From Erythrobacter crassostreae (GTDB lineage Bacteria > Pseudomonadota > Alphaproteobacteria > Sphingomonadales > Sphingomonadaceae), in contig NZ_JAGSPC010000001.1 of assembly GCF_019204045.1 (NCBI RefSeq), forward strand, positions 186,001 through 250,000: a DNA stretch of 64,000 bases, given 5' to 3'. A model generated the notes under the pieces. That model did not search any database. It was not told where the DNA came from and saw only the letters and a program-made list of their open reading frames with translations. The position numbers and the translations under genes are program-made. Of the stretch, positions 42,245-51,902 are shown one piece after another (positions within the stretch are counted from its first letter, which is position 1; every line of letters begins with the position of its first letter).

Positions 42245-42510
42245 CGACCAAAGAACGGTTTGAGAAACTCGTCTACGATGCCTGCGTTATCTATGGGAAC
42301 TGCGGCACTGGTGACACCCACATATATGATTTCCTTCCGAAGGCGGGCACGCTGACCGCCGATGAATTCGCGCGTCTCATGCTGAAAGCCGAAAAAATGC
42401 CGAGGTGGCGATATGAAAAACAGTATCTCGAGAACTACGATTGGTGTGCGGCGCGTTTCCGAAAGACGATGAAGGTTGATCGTATCGAGGTAAGCGAGAT
42501 TTGGGACTAG
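42241..42510 (+). CDS. Conserved hypothetical small protein
   Basis: An 89-aa soluble protein of unrecognised family: [38 protein letters not shown], then DEFARLMLKAEKMP and ENYDWCAARFRKTMKVDRIEVSEIWD. Start and stop are locked in by a 4-nt overlap with the thioredoxin-like gene and by the directly abutting ATG of the deacetylase gene. It is likely real from this packing. No signal peptide. Function unknown. Confidence 0.75.
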   Translation: MTTKERFEKLVYDACVIYGNCGTGDTHIYDFLPKAGTLTADEFARLMLKAEKMPRWRYEKQYLENYDWCAARFRKTMKVDRIEVSEIWD

Positions 42511-43443
42511 ATGCTCCACGTCGTCCATCATGCCGATTACATGGCCCCGCAGCCCACTCGCGGGACGTTTAAGTTCGACAAATATTACCTCGTCATGGAG
42601 GCATTGCGGGCGAGCGGCGCTCCTGTCACCGAACACGCGCCGGAACCGATGCCGCGTGAATGGCTGGAGGCGATGCATGACCCCGACTATGTCGATGAAG
42701 TGTTCCGCGCCGAAGTCCCTCGCGACAAAGAAAGGCGGATCGGCTTTCCGGTAACGGAGCGCATTCGCGATAGGGTCCGGCACACCAATGGCGGCACATG
42801 GCTCGCCGCCATGCTCGCCAAACAATACGGTTATGCCGCTAACAGTGCAGCGGGCAGCCACCATGCGCTTGCTGATACAGGCGCAGGATACTGCGTTTTC
42901 AATGACCTTGCCGTGGCGTCCAACCGCTTGATTGCCGAAGGCGCGTCCAGCCGCATTCTGATTGTCGATCTGGACGTGCATCAAGGTGACGGCACCGCGA
43001 GCCTGACAGCGGGCCGAGAGGATATCTTCACCCTGTCACTCCATGCGGAAAAGAACTTTCCAGTGCGAAAGGCCCGCTCCAGCCTCGATGTCGGCCTGCC
43101 GGACGGGGTGGATGATGATGGCTATATGGCGACGCTCGACATGCATCTACCAGATACGATTGCACGGTTCGCACCCGATCTGGTGCTGTATCAGGCAGGC
43201 GTTGATCCGCATGCCAATGATAAGCTTGGAAGACTCTCTTTAAGCGACGAAGGGCTAGTCAAACGCGACCGCTTCGTTGTGCATCAGGCTCGCAAAAGCG
43301 GCCTACCCATCGCGAGCGCGCTGGGCGGCGGATACGGCGATGACCAAAGCGAAGTCGCCGCACGCCACGCCAAATCTATGCTCGCGATGGCCGCAGAGAA
43401 TGTGCTCTATTCGTCTTTGCCGGCCAGGCTCGGCGCGAAGTAG
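42511..43443 (+). CDS. Histone deacetylase family (AcuC/HDAC-like) zinc hydrolase
   Basis: Deacetylase or amidohydrolase of the arginase/HDAC fold. At 310 aa it has AGSHHALADTGAGYCVFNDLA (the His-His pair), ILIVDLDVHQGDG with zinc ligands Asp and His, LVLYQAGVDPHANDKLG with the second Asp, and GGGYGDD with the Tyr-region stabiliser. Substrates of bacterial members include acetylated lysine, polyamines or acetoin-utilisation proteins. It starts immediately after the 89-aa gene. Its 3' end overlaps the convergent exported protein gene by 37 nt, an uncommonly long convergent overlap. Confidence 0.92.
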   Translation: MLHVVHHADYMAPQPTRGTFKFDKYYLVMEALRASGAPVTEHAPEPMPREWLEAMHDPDYVDEVFRAEVPRDKERRIGFPVTERIRDRVRHTNGGTWLAAMLAKQYGYAANSAAGSHHALADTGAGYCVFNDLAVASNRLIAEGASSRILIVDLDVHQGDGTASLTAGREDIFTLSLHAEKNFPVRKARSSLDVGLPDGVDDDGYMATLDMHLPDTIARFAPDLVLYQAGVDPHANDKLGRLSLSDEGLVKRDRFVVHQARKSGLPIASALGGGYGDDQSEVAARHAKSMLAMAAENVLYSSLPARLGAK

Positions 43444-43919
43444 ATGTCGATATAGTCGGTCAGGTAATCGCACCACTCGAATTCGCGCAGACGATAGTAC
43501 GTGCGACCTTGTGTTACCTCGAAACGCCACAACTTGTTCTCGGAGCACCGTCGACCCGGATCGGGTGTGTTTGCGATCGTGATCTGACCATCAAATAGGA
43601 AATAGTCCGCGCCTATCTCGGTAATCACCCCATCGATCACAAAACCCACATCCTGCCCGCTTTTCTGCTCTCCCAGCAAGTGCCAGACCCCATCGACCGA
43701 ATTGACAATCGTGACATCTCCGCGCGTATCCCAATCGATCCATTGCAAGGTGATCCCTTGCACCGTCGCAAGCCGCGCGACATCTGTGTAGCTGGATACG
43801 ACTGTGGGCTTGGGCAGCGCCTTTTCAGCGCTGTCGTCTTCAGCAAAAACCGGCGACATTGGCAGCGTCAAGGCCGCAAGCAGTCCAAACCCTTTTGCCA
43901 TTTGTGTCATTGATTGCAT
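43407..43919 (-). CDS. Exported hypothetical protein
   Basis: A 170-aa protein with a signal peptide (MAKGFGLLAALTLPMSPVFAEDD) and no recognised domain. The mature part is rich in beta-type sequence (VQGITLQWIDWDTRGDVTIV, GVITEIGADYFLFDGQITIA) and has two cysteines (RRCSENK, EWCDYL) that could form a disulfide. Ribosome binding site GAGGGGTGG precedes the ATG. The 3' end overlaps the deacetylase gene. It is likely periplasmic; function is unknown. Confidence 0.7.
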   Translation of the reverse strand: MQSMTQMAKGFGLLAALTLPMSPVFAEDDSAEKALPKPTVVSSYTDVARLATVQGITLQWIDWDTRGDVTIVNSVDGVWHLLGEQKSGQDVGFVIDGVITEIGADYFLFDGQITIANTPDPGRRCSENKLWRFEVTQGRTYYRLREFEWCDYLTDYIDIYFAPSLAGKDE

Positions 43920-44005
43920 CGTCCACCCCTCTGTTTTGCTTCACTTCTCGTCGCATGACAGGCATGGACTCTTCGTGAACCCACTCAAGCAAGGATGTCC
44001 GCTCC

Positions 44006-45454
44006 ATGGCCGATTTTGAAACCGATTATCTGATCATCGGCGCTGGCGCTGTGGGCTTGGCCTTTGCCGATACGCTGCTGGACGAAGATCCCGATTGTCA
44101 CATCACCATCGTCGACAAACATGCGCGGCCCGGCGGACACTGGAACGACGCCTATCCCTTCGTTGCTTTGCACCAGCCAAGCGCCACTTACGGCGTGAAC
44201 TCGATGGAAATGTGCCCCGACCGCGTCGATGAACACGGGCACAATGCAGGCATGTACCCGCTCGCCAAACACGCGGAGATCCTGTCCTATTACAGCAAGC
44301 TGATGAGCGAGCGGATGATCCCGAGCGGGCGGGTGTCGTACCACCCGCTAACCGAATATCACGGCAAAGATGGTTCGCAGCACGCGATCAAAGGCATCCT
44401 TTCGGGTGACGAGCAAACGGTCGAGGTTCGCCGCAAGCTGGTCGACGGAACATTCTTCAAAACATCAGTGCCGTCCACGCACACTCCAGCGTACGAGATC
44501 GCGGAAAACGCGCGTTTCACTATTCCTGGCGAACTTCCCGCGCTTTGGAAGGACACCGACAACATGCCATCCAATTACATCGTAATAGGCGGCGGTAAGA
44601 CAGCGATGGACACCGCTGTGTGGCTGTTGGAGGCCGGTGTGTCCCCCGACAAAATCGGCTGGGTGCGCCCGCGGGATAGCTGGATGTTCAACCGCAAATT
44701 GCTGCAACCGGCCAAGCACGGCATCGAAGGCTTGATCGAGTTTCAAAGCGATCTGGTGGAGGCAGCCGCAGCATCCGAAACCGGCGATGCCATGTTCGCC
44801 GAACTGGGCAAACGCGGCACGATGCTGCGCATCGACGAGAACGTGACGCCAAAAATGTTCCACTTCGCGGTGATTTCCGAAGCCGAAGTCGACCTGCTGC
44901 GCTCAATCAAAACGGTTTACCGCCAGGGCCGCGTTACCAAAATCGAAGACGGCACGATGCACTTCGGTGATGAAGCAGTCGAAGTGCCTGCAAACACGCT
45001 GTTCATCGATTGCACAGCCAGCGCGGTGCCATTCGAGGCCCGCGATAAGACGCGCAAATTCTTTGATGGTGACACGATTACGCTGCAATTGGTGCAGGCC
45101 CCGTTTGTGCCATACAGCGCGGCTCTCGGCGCCTTTCTCGAAGCGAATTTCGAGACAGATGACGAGCGCAACGCCCTTTGTCCGCCCGCTCCGCTGACCG
45201 ATACGACAGACACCTATCCTTACGCGGTGATGGCCAATTTGATGAGCACAGCGATCCTTTCAAACAACGAAAAGGCCAACGCGTTCAACGCAAAGAGCCG
45301 GCTTCACCCCACCGGCCCCGCAGTGGCCGAGATGATTGCCAACAATGACCCCCGCTTGGCCGAGCTTTCGAAAGTCGGTCCGAAAATTCAGGCCAATATG
45401 CCGGGTGTGATCAAACTTGGCATGGCGGCAAAGGCCATTCACGAAGCATCATAG
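44006..45454 (+). CDS. FAD/NAD(P)-binding oxidoreductase
   Basis: A 482-aa flavoprotein with two dinucleotide folds: GAGAVGLAF at residue 12 for FAD, and GGGKTAMDTAVWLLEAGV near residue 195 for NAD(P). The order and the PGGHWNDAYPF sequence are reminiscent of flavin monooxygenase-like proteins, but a full FMO fingerprint (FxGxxxHxxxY/F) is not evident. Later IDCTASAVPFE (about 335) contains the second flavin-contact strand. No signal peptide. Neighbours give no hint of a substrate. Confidence 0.85.
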   Translation: MADFETDYLIIGAGAVGLAFADTLLDEDPDCHITIVDKHARPGGHWNDAYPFVALHQPSATYGVNSMEMCPDRVDEHGHNAGMYPLAKHAEILSYYSKLMSERMIPSGRVSYHPLTEYHGKDGSQHAIKGILSGDEQTVEVRRKLVDGTFFKTSVPSTHTPAYEIAENARFTIPGELPALWKDTDNMPSNYIVIGGGKTAMDTAVWLLEAGVSPDKIGWVRPRDSWMFNRKLLQPAKHGIEGLIEFQSDLVEAAAASETGDAMFAELGKRGTMLRIDENVTPKMFHFAVISEAEVDLLRSIKTVYRQGRVTKIEDGTMHFGDEAVEVPANTLFIDCTASAVPFEARDKTRKFFDGDTITLQLVQAPFVPYSAALGAFLEANFETDDERNALCPPAPLTDTTDTYPYAVMANLMSTAILSNNEKANAFNAKSRLHPTGPAVAEMIANNDPRLAELSKVGPKIQANMPGVIKLGMAAKAIHEAS

Positions 45455-45512
45455 CAAAGGCGTAATTCCCTATTCACGGGAACGATAGAATTGGGCTACT
45501 AGTGTTGGGATT

Positions 45513-46193
45513 ATGAAACGGCGAGATCTTCTTAAAGCTTCAATCGCAGCAGGGGCAGCGGTTTCGCTGCCTGCGACACTCGCGGCGGCCCCGCGCGCAG
45601 GCACCGAGCGTGATCGTAAACTGTTCGCGCTGGCCAAGGCACAACTGGACCGCGCAGGCGATGTAATCTGGAAGAAAGACATTGTCGGGATCGCGGATTT
45701 CGGCGTGCATTCGGCGGAAAAGCGGTTCCACTTCGTCAATTTGGACCGTGAAGAAGTGCAAAGCTACCACGTCAGCCACGGGACGGGTTCAGACCCGGAG
45801 CATGACGGATGGCTCAACAATTACTCCAACGTCGAAGGCTCAAACGCGACCAGCAAAGGCGCCTACATCACGTGGGAATGGTATGTCGGGCGTTACGGCA
45901 CTTCGGTACGTCTGGGCGGGCTCGATTCCACAAATGAAGCCGCGCTTCGCCGCTATATCGTGATGCACCGCGCGAAGTATGCGGAACCATCGCATATTGA
46001 CCGTTGGGGTCGGCTTGGCCGATCAAACGGCTGCTTTGCGCTGGGCGAAGAGCAATTCCGCATCGCACTGCTCAATCTATCAGGCGGGCGCTTGCTCTAT
46101 GCAGACAGCCTCGGCTGGTCCGACGGGTCAATTAAGACCCTCCAGCCAGAAGAACCGAATGCGGTTCAAAGGTATGCACCTGGGACGTTTTAG
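45513..46193 (+). CDS. Exported murein L,D-transpeptidase catalytic-domain protein (YkuD_2 type)
   Basis: Predicted cell-wall enzyme of 226 aa. The signal MKRRDLLKASIAAGAAVSLPATLAAA has twin Arg (Tat-like). The domain has FGVHSAEKRFHFVNLDREEVQSYHVSHG, a conserved family opening, then the catalytic region GRSNGCFALGEEQF with nucleophile Cys. It matches the L,D-transpeptidase catalytic-domain family rather than classical YkuD (motif SxGCxR). A small membrane protein gene follows immediately, then a second L,D-transpeptidase on the other strand. Confidence 0.85.
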   Translation: MKRRDLLKASIAAGAAVSLPATLAAAPRAGTERDRKLFALAKAQLDRAGDVIWKKDIVGIADFGVHSAEKRFHFVNLDREEVQSYHVSHGTGSDPEHDGWLNNYSNVEGSNATSKGAYITWEWYVGRYGTSVRLGGLDSTNEAALRRYIVMHRAKYAEPSHIDRWGRLGRSNGCFALGEEQFRIALLNLSGGRLLYADSLGWSDGSIKTLQPEEPNAVQRYAPGTF

Positions 46194-46619
46194 GTGGTGA
46201 GCAATCGGGCTACCGTTGATGTCGGGTTTGCCTTGATGTGGACCACCATTGGCAGCGCCTTAATCGGTGGAACCGTTCTATCCGCATCGATAATTGTTTC
46301 ATTCAAGTCGCTTTTCAGCCCAATGCCGCTGGTATTGGCTGGCACTAGTCTAATATTCGTGTTGCCGAGCGTATTAATCGCCGGAACCGCAGCTGCTCGG
46401 TTGACCAGAAAATACGAACTTAGCAAGTGGCCGGCATTGGCGCTCTGTAGTGCGTTCGCACTGCTGGCGCAGGGCGTGTGCGTCATTGTCTTCTCGGGGC
46501 ATAGCTATGCGCATCCGATGACGTTATTTTTGCCTTCACTGCCGTTTTCACTGAGCGCGGCCTTGATCCTTTGGTGGAAGCTTAACCCCCGACCCGCGGA
46601 TCGTCCTCGATCACGATAA
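46194..46619 (+). CDS. Small four-helix membrane protein, hypothetical
   Basis: A 141-aa membrane protein starting with GTG at 46194, directly after the TAG of the L,D-transpeptidase gene. Four hydrophobic segments: VGFALMWTTIGSALIGGTV, MPLVLAGTSLIFVLPSVLI, WPALALCSAFALLAQGVCVI and PSLPFSLSAALILWWKL. No family is recognised. It overlaps the convergent DpaA-like gene by 38 nt. A role together with the upstream peptidoglycan enzyme is possible from adjacency only. Confidence 0.6.
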   Translation: MVSNRATVDVGFALMWTTIGSALIGGTVLSASIIVSFKSLFSPMPLVLAGTSLIFVLPSVLIAGTAAARLTRKYELSKWPALALCSAFALLAQGVCVIVFSGHSYAHPMTLFLPSLPFSLSAALILWWKLNPRPADRPRSR

Positions 46620-47973
46620 CCTCATCATCGATCACATTGCTGCGATTGCCTTCGCGTGGTTTATCGAGGCTCGCCAGAACCGGCGCGTCGCGGCCATAGA
46701 TGTCCTTGAACTGCTCCATTTCACCATCGATGTTCGTCGCGAGCGTGAAATAGGTGATGTAGGCGGGGATCTTCTTGTCCTTCTCCAGCATCACCTTGGT
46801 GTATTTGCCGGAGGTCGCGATTTCGACTGCCTCTTCCTTGCTCGCGCCTTTGCCCAAGATCGCCACCATCATCGCCACTTCGAGCGCGTTTTCGGTGCGG
46901 ATACAGCCATGCGAAAGCGCGCGATTGGCGTTTTTGAACAGGCCGCGTGAAGGCGTGTCATGGAAGAAAATCGCATGCGGGTTAGGCATTTCAAGCTTCA
47001 TCCGGCCAAGCGAATTGGTCGGCCCAGGTTGCTGGACAACGCTGATCCAGCCATTCGCGCCTTTGGTTGCCTTATAGCCTTTGGCCTTTGCCCAAGCAGG
47101 GTTGTTGAGCACACGCTGGCCCAGCCCTTCGCCCTTCACAATGCTCTGCGGCACTGTCCATGTCGGATTGAAGACCACACCTGACACTTCCTCAGCCAGC
47201 TGCGGGGTCGCGGTGCGCCCCGGTTTGCCAACAATGGTGCGATAGCTTTTGATGATCTTGTCACCCACCGTCACGCGCAGTTGATACTCCGGCACGTTGG
47301 TGATCAGATATTTCGTGCCCAGATCGCGCGCGAGCCAGCGCCAGCGGTCCATATTGGCGCGGATCAGCTTGCGCTTTTTTGTCTCCGTTGCAGGAGTATC
47401 GGCAAGCTCTTGTTTGAGCCGCGCATAATCCTTGTGAGATGGGTTGAGGCTGGCCAAAGTGCCGGAAACATCACCGCTCGCCATTGCCTGGGTCAGCAGA
47501 TCGCCGGTGCGAAAATTGTCGCGGTCTGGATCGACGACAAACCACTGTTTGCGCGCGTCCATGGGCGTACGGCCATCGCGCAAATCCTCAACCAGCCAAA
47601 CGAAATTCTTCGATGCAATATCGCTCAGCTCTTCGGACAGGCCCGAGCGCATCGACACTTTCAGCGCCTGAAGGTCGTAATCACGCGGATCGAGACCCTC
47701 TGCAGCGATATTTTCGATCACTCCGATCAAATCAGTGACCGCGTCCAGATCCCATTGCTGAACCAACGGGCCAGGTGCGTCGAGGCCGCCCTGCACCACT
47801 TCGCCAGTGACCATCTGCGGAAATGCTTCATCAAAGCTGGCATCGGCTTCGCTAGGAACGCTTTGAGCATCACTCGCAGCCTCCGTGCTCGCCTCATCCT
47901 GCGCCAACGCGCCGGTTGAAAACAAAGCCGTAGCCGCAACGCCGCATGCCAATTTGCCGAAAATTTTGACCAT
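46582..47973 (-). CDS. Exported L,D-transpeptidase (YcbB/LdtD-like)
   Basis: Peptidoglycan cross-linking enzyme of 463 aa. The start at 47973 gives the signal MVKIFGKLACGVAATALFSTGALAQ. An N-terminal scaffold (about 60-200) with DLIGVIENIAAEGLDPRDYDL and NFVWLVEDLRDGRTPMD resembles the YcbB domain; the YkuD domain has VTVGDKIIKSYRTIVGKPGR, FNPTWTVPQSIVKGEG, and HDTPSRGLFKNANRALSHGCIRTENALEV with the catalytic SHGCIR. It ends in an acidic stretch (DDEVIVIEDD). The enzyme is divergent from the EamA gene. Confidence 0.92.
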   Translation of the reverse strand: MVKIFGKLACGVAATALFSTGALAQDEASTEAASDAQSVPSEADASFDEAFPQMVTGEVVQGGLDAPGPLVQQWDLDAVTDLIGVIENIAAEGLDPRDYDLQALKVSMRSGLSEELSDIASKNFVWLVEDLRDGRTPMDARKQWFVVDPDRDNFRTGDLLTQAMASGDVSGTLASLNPSHKDYARLKQELADTPATETKKRKLIRANMDRWRWLARDLGTKYLITNVPEYQLRVTVGDKIIKSYRTIVGKPGRTATPQLAEEVSGVVFNPTWTVPQSIVKGEGLGQRVLNNPAWAKAKGYKATKGANGWISVVQQPGPTNSLGRMKLEMPNPHAIFFHDTPSRGLFKNANRALSHGCIRTENALEVAMMVAILGKGASKEEAVEIATSGKYTKVMLEKDKKIPAYITYFTLATNIDGEMEQFKDIYGRDAPVLASLDKPREGNRSNVIDDEVIVIEDDPRVGG

Positions 47974-48147
47974 GAATGCCTCTATTGTCCCATATGCCGC
48001 GCGCAGCGGCTGCATCAAAGTGCGGTAACTATACCCCTGCTTCGTGCCTTCTATCAACCAACATCGCTTTCTGGCTGATGAATTTACAACGCTGGATCAC
48101 ATGGTACGCGTGACGCAGGGTCGAAGACCGCCTAAAGGCGCGGCACG

Positions 48148-49050
48148 ATGTCCACACCGCCAACCTCCTATTCCCGGCTGATGCCATTCATTGCGGCAGC
48201 CGCCGGGGTTGGCTTTTTGTCATTGATGGACGCTTTTATGAAAGAGGCCGCGCTGGCCACCGGCACCTACACGGCGACCGTGCTGCGATCGCTGTTCGGG
48301 GCGGCGATTATCGCGCCGTTTTTTCTAGCCCAACGCAAAGGCTGGCCCACACGCAGTGTGATGAAGCTGCATATCGAACGCGGTATAATATCGGCATTCA
48401 TGGCGCTCAGTTTCTTTTTTGCTCTCACCAAACTGCCGCTCGCAGAAGCCATTGCGATCAGTTTCGTAGCGCCTTTGATTGCCCTCTATTTAGCGCGCAT
48501 CATGCTTGGCGAAGTCATCCAGCGCAAAGCGATCTTTGCCAGCATCCTTGGGTTCGCTGGCACCATTGTGATTATATCGGGCAGGCTCGGGCGTGAGGAA
48601 GTGTCCGATGATGTGCTTATGGGCCTTGGCGCGCTGACATTCTCCGCGCTGCTCTATGCTTACAACTTTGTGGTGATCCGCAAACAAAGTCAGCTTGCCG
48701 GGCCGGTGGAGATCGCGACCTTTCACAGCGGGGTTGGCGGAGCGGTGCTGCTACTCCTCGCGCCATTTTTTGGCACAATTCCGGAAACCGGTGCACTTTG
48801 GGCAATCGCTGCGGCGGGCGCGCTGACGGTGATGGGTGCGATGGCGATTGCATGGGCCTATGCCCGCGCTGAGGCGCAGGCTCTGGTTCCGATTGAATAT
48901 ACGGGGTTTCTATGGGCGAGCGTGCTCGGCTGGGCATTCTTTAAAGAGCCCGTTACCCTGCCAACAATCGCCGGAACTGCGTTGATCGTGACAGGCTGTT
49001 GGATCGCTGCGCGTGGACCGCGCGAACGGCTTGCCGCTACGGCCTCGTAA
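48148..49050 (+). CDS. DMT superfamily transporter (EamA domains)
   Basis: A 300-aa inner-membrane exporter-like protein with ten helices in two EamA halves. First half starts LMPFIAAAAGVGFLSLMDAFMKEA and ends near LGFAGTIVIISGRLG; second starts LMGLGALTFSALLYAYNFVVIRK and ends LPTIAGTALIVTGCWIAARGP. The motif PLAEAIAISFVAPLIALYLARIMLGE is a frequent EamA signature. Substrates of such proteins are metabolites, not predictable from sequence. It sits alone between the L,D-transpeptidase and acnA. Confidence 0.9.
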   Translation: MSTPPTSYSRLMPFIAAAAGVGFLSLMDAFMKEAALATGTYTATVLRSLFGAAIIAPFFLAQRKGWPTRSVMKLHIERGIISAFMALSFFFALTKLPLAEAIAISFVAPLIALYLARIMLGEVIQRKAIFASILGFAGTIVIISGRLGREEVSDDVLMGLGALTFSALLYAYNFVVIRKQSQLAGPVEIATFHSGVGGAVLLLLAPFFGTIPETGALWAIAAAGALTVMGAMAIAWAYARAEAQALVPIEYTGFLWASVLGWAFFKEPVTLPTIAGTALIVTGCWIAARGPRERLAATAS

Positions 49051-49219
49051 TTCTCTAATCGAAAGCGACTCGCAAGAGCGGGCAAAGCCTTGACGAGGCG
49101 CACTCAAACTAGCAGGTGCTGCTCACAGATTTAACGGTCTGGATCGTGCGCGATTCCGGACTCCTTTCCCGCTCTGGCTGAAGCCGCTGCGGGACTTCAC
49201 ACAAGGATGGGATATCCCG

Positions 49220-51892
49220 ATGACAGCAACCGGCAAGGACACGCTAGCCACCCGCTCCACACTTTCAGTGAACGGCACCGATTACGCCTATTACTCGCTC
49301 GCCAAAGCGGCTGAGCAGCTGGGCGATGTTTCAAAGCTGCCCAACTCGATGAAAGTGCTGCTGGAAAACATGCTTCGCTTTGAAGACGAAGGCTTCACTG
49401 TTGGCAAAGAACATGCCCAAGCCATCGTCGATTGGCAGAAAAATCCGGTCACCGGCAATGAAATCCAGTACCGCCCTGCCCGCGTTCTGCTGCAAGATTT
49501 CACTGGCGTGCCTTGCGTTGTCGATCTCGCCGCAATGCGCGACGCGATCAAAGAGCTTGGCGGGGACACGGCCAAGATCAACCCGCAGGTTCCCGTAAAC
49601 CTCGTAATCGATCACTCTGTTATGGTTGACGAATTCGGCCATCCGAAAGCGATGGAAGCCAACATGGCGCTTGAATATGAGCGCAATGCCGAGCGTTACG
49701 ACTTCCTCAAATGGGGATCGAAAAGCTTCGAAAACTTCTCCGCCGTGCCTCCCGGCACCGGCATCTGCCACCAGGTGAACCTCGAGCACATCGCGCAGGG
49801 CATCTGGTCGAGCAAAGACGAAAACGGCCAAATGGTCGCCTATCCGGACACCTGCGTCGGCACCGATAGCCACACCACCATGATCAACGGTCTGGGTGTT
49901 CTGGGCTGGGGCGTTGGCGGGATCGAAGCCGAGGCTGCGATGCTTGGCCAGCCGATCTCCATGCTGATCCCGGAAGTCGTCGGCTTCAAACTTACCGGCG
50001 CGATGGCCGAAGGCGTCACCGCGACTGACCTCGTGTTGACCTGCGTCCAGATGCTTCGCGAAGTCGGCGTGGTTGGCCGTTTCGTCGAATTCTACGGCGA
50101 AGGCGTTGCCAATCTGACCCTCGCTGACCGTGCGACCATCGCCAACATGGCTCCGGAATACGGCGCGACCTGCGGCTTCTTCGGCATCGATGACAAGACC
50201 ATCGATTACATGCGCCTGACCGGTCGCAGCGAAGAAAACCTCGCTTTGGTAGAAGCCTATGCGAAAGAGCAAGGCATGTGGTTCGATCCGGCGCATGAGC
50301 CGATCTTCTCGAACACGCTTGAGCTCGACATGACATCTGTTGTGCCAAGCCTCGCCGGGCCAAAGCGCCCGCAAGACCGCGTGATCCTTCCCGAAGTGGA
50401 CGAGCTGTTCAACGGCGAACTCGCGAGCGTTTACAAAAAAGCAGGCCCGGTTCGGGCCGCAGTCGATGGCAAAGACCACGACATTGGCGACGGCGACGTT
50501 GTAATCGCCGCGATCACCAGCTGCACCAACACATCGAACCCCGATGTCCTGATCGCTGCCGGTCTGGTTGCCAAGAAGGCGGTCGAAAAAGGCCTCAAGC
50601 CGAAACCATGGGTGAAGACATCGCTCGCACCGGGGTCGCAGGTGGTCACCGACTACCTCGTGAAATCGGGCCTTCAGGCTGATCTCGACGCGATCGGGTT
50701 CGACCTTGTCGGATATGGCTGCACCACCTGTATCGGTAACTCCGGCCCGCTGGCCGCGCCGATCAGCAAAGCGATCAACGGCAACGATATCGTCGCCGCA
50801 TCTGTCCTTTCGGGCAACCGCAACTTTGAAGGCCGCGTATCTCAAGACGTGCGCGCCAACTTCCTCGCTTCGCCGCCACTCGTGGTCGCTTATGCGCTGT
50901 TGGGCACCGTTACCGAAGACATCACAACTACACCGCTTGGTCAGGACCAAGATGGCAATGACGTGATGCTCGCCGATCTGTGGCCGACCAATGCCGAAGT
51001 CGCGGAAAATCGTGCCGCCAATATCGACCGTTCGATGTTCGTGGACCGTTATGCCAACGTCTATGACGGCGATGAGCACTGGCAGGCCATCACTGTCGAG
51101 CCATCTGACACCTATCAGTGGCGCGCAGGCAGCACCTACATCGCCAACCCGCCATACTTCGAAGGTATGGGCATGGAGCCTGCTCCGATCGCCGATATCG
51201 AAGGCGCAAAACCGCTGGCGATCCTCGGCGATTCCGTGACGACCGATCACATCTCACCAGCTGGCGCGATCAAGGAAGACTCGCCTGCCGGTTCTTACCT
51301 GAACAGCAATCAGGTCGCGAAAAAGGACTTTAACTCCTACGGATCACGCCGCGGCAACCATGATGTGATGATGCGCGGCACCTTTGCCAATATCCGCATC
51401 AAGAACGAAATGGTCCCCGGCGTAGAAGGCGGCGAAACCACGTATAACGGCGAGCAAATGCCGATCTATGACGCGGCCATGAAGCATAAGGCGGACGGCA
51501 CGCCATTGATCGTTGTCGGCGGCAAGGAATACGGCACCGGCTCCAGCCGTGACTGGGCAGCGAAGGGCACTATCCTGCTCGGCGTGCGCGCGGTCATCGT
51601 TGAGAGCTTTGAGCGTATTCACCGTTCGAACCTGGTCGGTATGGGTGTGCTGCCGCTGCAATTCAAAGGCGGCGATACGCGCGAAACTTTGAACCTTGAT
51701 CCGGATTGCTCATTTTCGATTCTGGGTCTTGGCGAACTGACACCGGGCCAAGACATCGAGATCGCAGTTACCCGCGGTGATGGAACGACTTTCACCTTCA
51801 CCGCTCTGTGCCGCATCGATACCGCAAACGAGATGGAATATTACCGCAATGGCGGCATTCTCCATTACGTTCTGCGTAAGCTCGCGGCGTAA
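49220..51892 (+). CDS. acnA: Aconitate hydratase AcnA
   Basis: TCA cycle [4Fe-4S] enzyme isomerising citrate to isocitrate. At 890 aa it matches AcnA/IRP length. Domains 1-3 contain the cluster cysteines in [18 protein letters not shown] (about residue 432) and [13 protein letters not shown] (about 498-501), and the substrate-binding [16 protein letters not shown] plus the swivelling domain 4 with [17 protein letters not shown] strong AAGGATGG lies upstream. A long open frame on the opposite strand (49331-51250) is a shadow of this gene. The following rhodanese lipoprotein begins 10 nt after the stop. Confidence 0.97.
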   Translation: MTATGKDTLATRSTLSVNGTDYAYYSLAKAAEQLGDVSKLPNSMKVLLENMLRFEDEGFTVGKEHAQAIVDWQKNPVTGNEIQYRPARVLLQDFTGVPCVVDLAAMRDAIKELGGDTAKINPQVPVNLVIDHSVMVDEFGHPKAMEANMALEYERNAERYDFLKWGSKSFENFSAVPPGTGICHQVNLEHIAQGIWSSKDENGQMVAYPDTCVGTDSHTTMINGLGVLGWGVGGIEAEAAMLGQPISMLIPEVVGFKLTGAMAEGVTATDLVLTCVQMLREVGVVGRFVEFYGEGVANLTLADRATIANMAPEYGATCGFFGIDDKTIDYMRLTGRSEENLALVEAYAKEQGMWFDPAHEPIFSNTLELDMTSVVPSLAGPKRPQDRVILPEVDELFNGELASVYKKAGPVRAAVDGKDHDIGDGDVVIAAITSCTNTSNPDVLIAAGLVAKKAVEKGLKPKPWVKTSLAPGSQVVTDYLVKSGLQADLDAIGFDLVGYGCTTCIGNSGPLAAPISKAINGNDIVAASVLSGNRNFEGRVSQDVRANFLASPPLVVAYALLGTVTEDITTTPLGQDQDGNDVMLADLWPTNAEVAENRAANIDRSMFVDRYANVYDGDEHWQAITVEPSDTYQWRAGSTYIANPPYFEGMGMEPAPIADIEGAKPLAILGDSVTTDHISPAGAIKEDSPAGSYLNSNQVAKKDFNSYGSRRGNHDVMMRGTFANIRIKNEMVPGVEGGETTYNGEQMPIYDAAMKHKADGTPLIVVGGKEYGTGSSRDWAAKGTILLGVRAVIVESFERIHRSNLVGMGVLPLQFKGGDTRETLNLDPDCSFSILGLGELTPGQDIEIAVTRGDGTTFTFTALCRIDTANEMEYYRNGGILHYVLRKLAA

Positions 51893-51902
51893 GGTCCCTT
51901 TG

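Noticed and set aside
41842..42984. 380-residue minus-strand frame across the thioredoxin-like, 89-aa and HDAC genes
   Set aside because: It runs antisense through three tightly coupled genes and has no recognisable domain.
49331..51250. 639-residue open frame on the minus strand inside acnA
   Set aside because: It is fully antisense to a highly conserved gene. Codon bias of acnA in a GC-rich genome readily leaves this frame open; the translation shows no domain.
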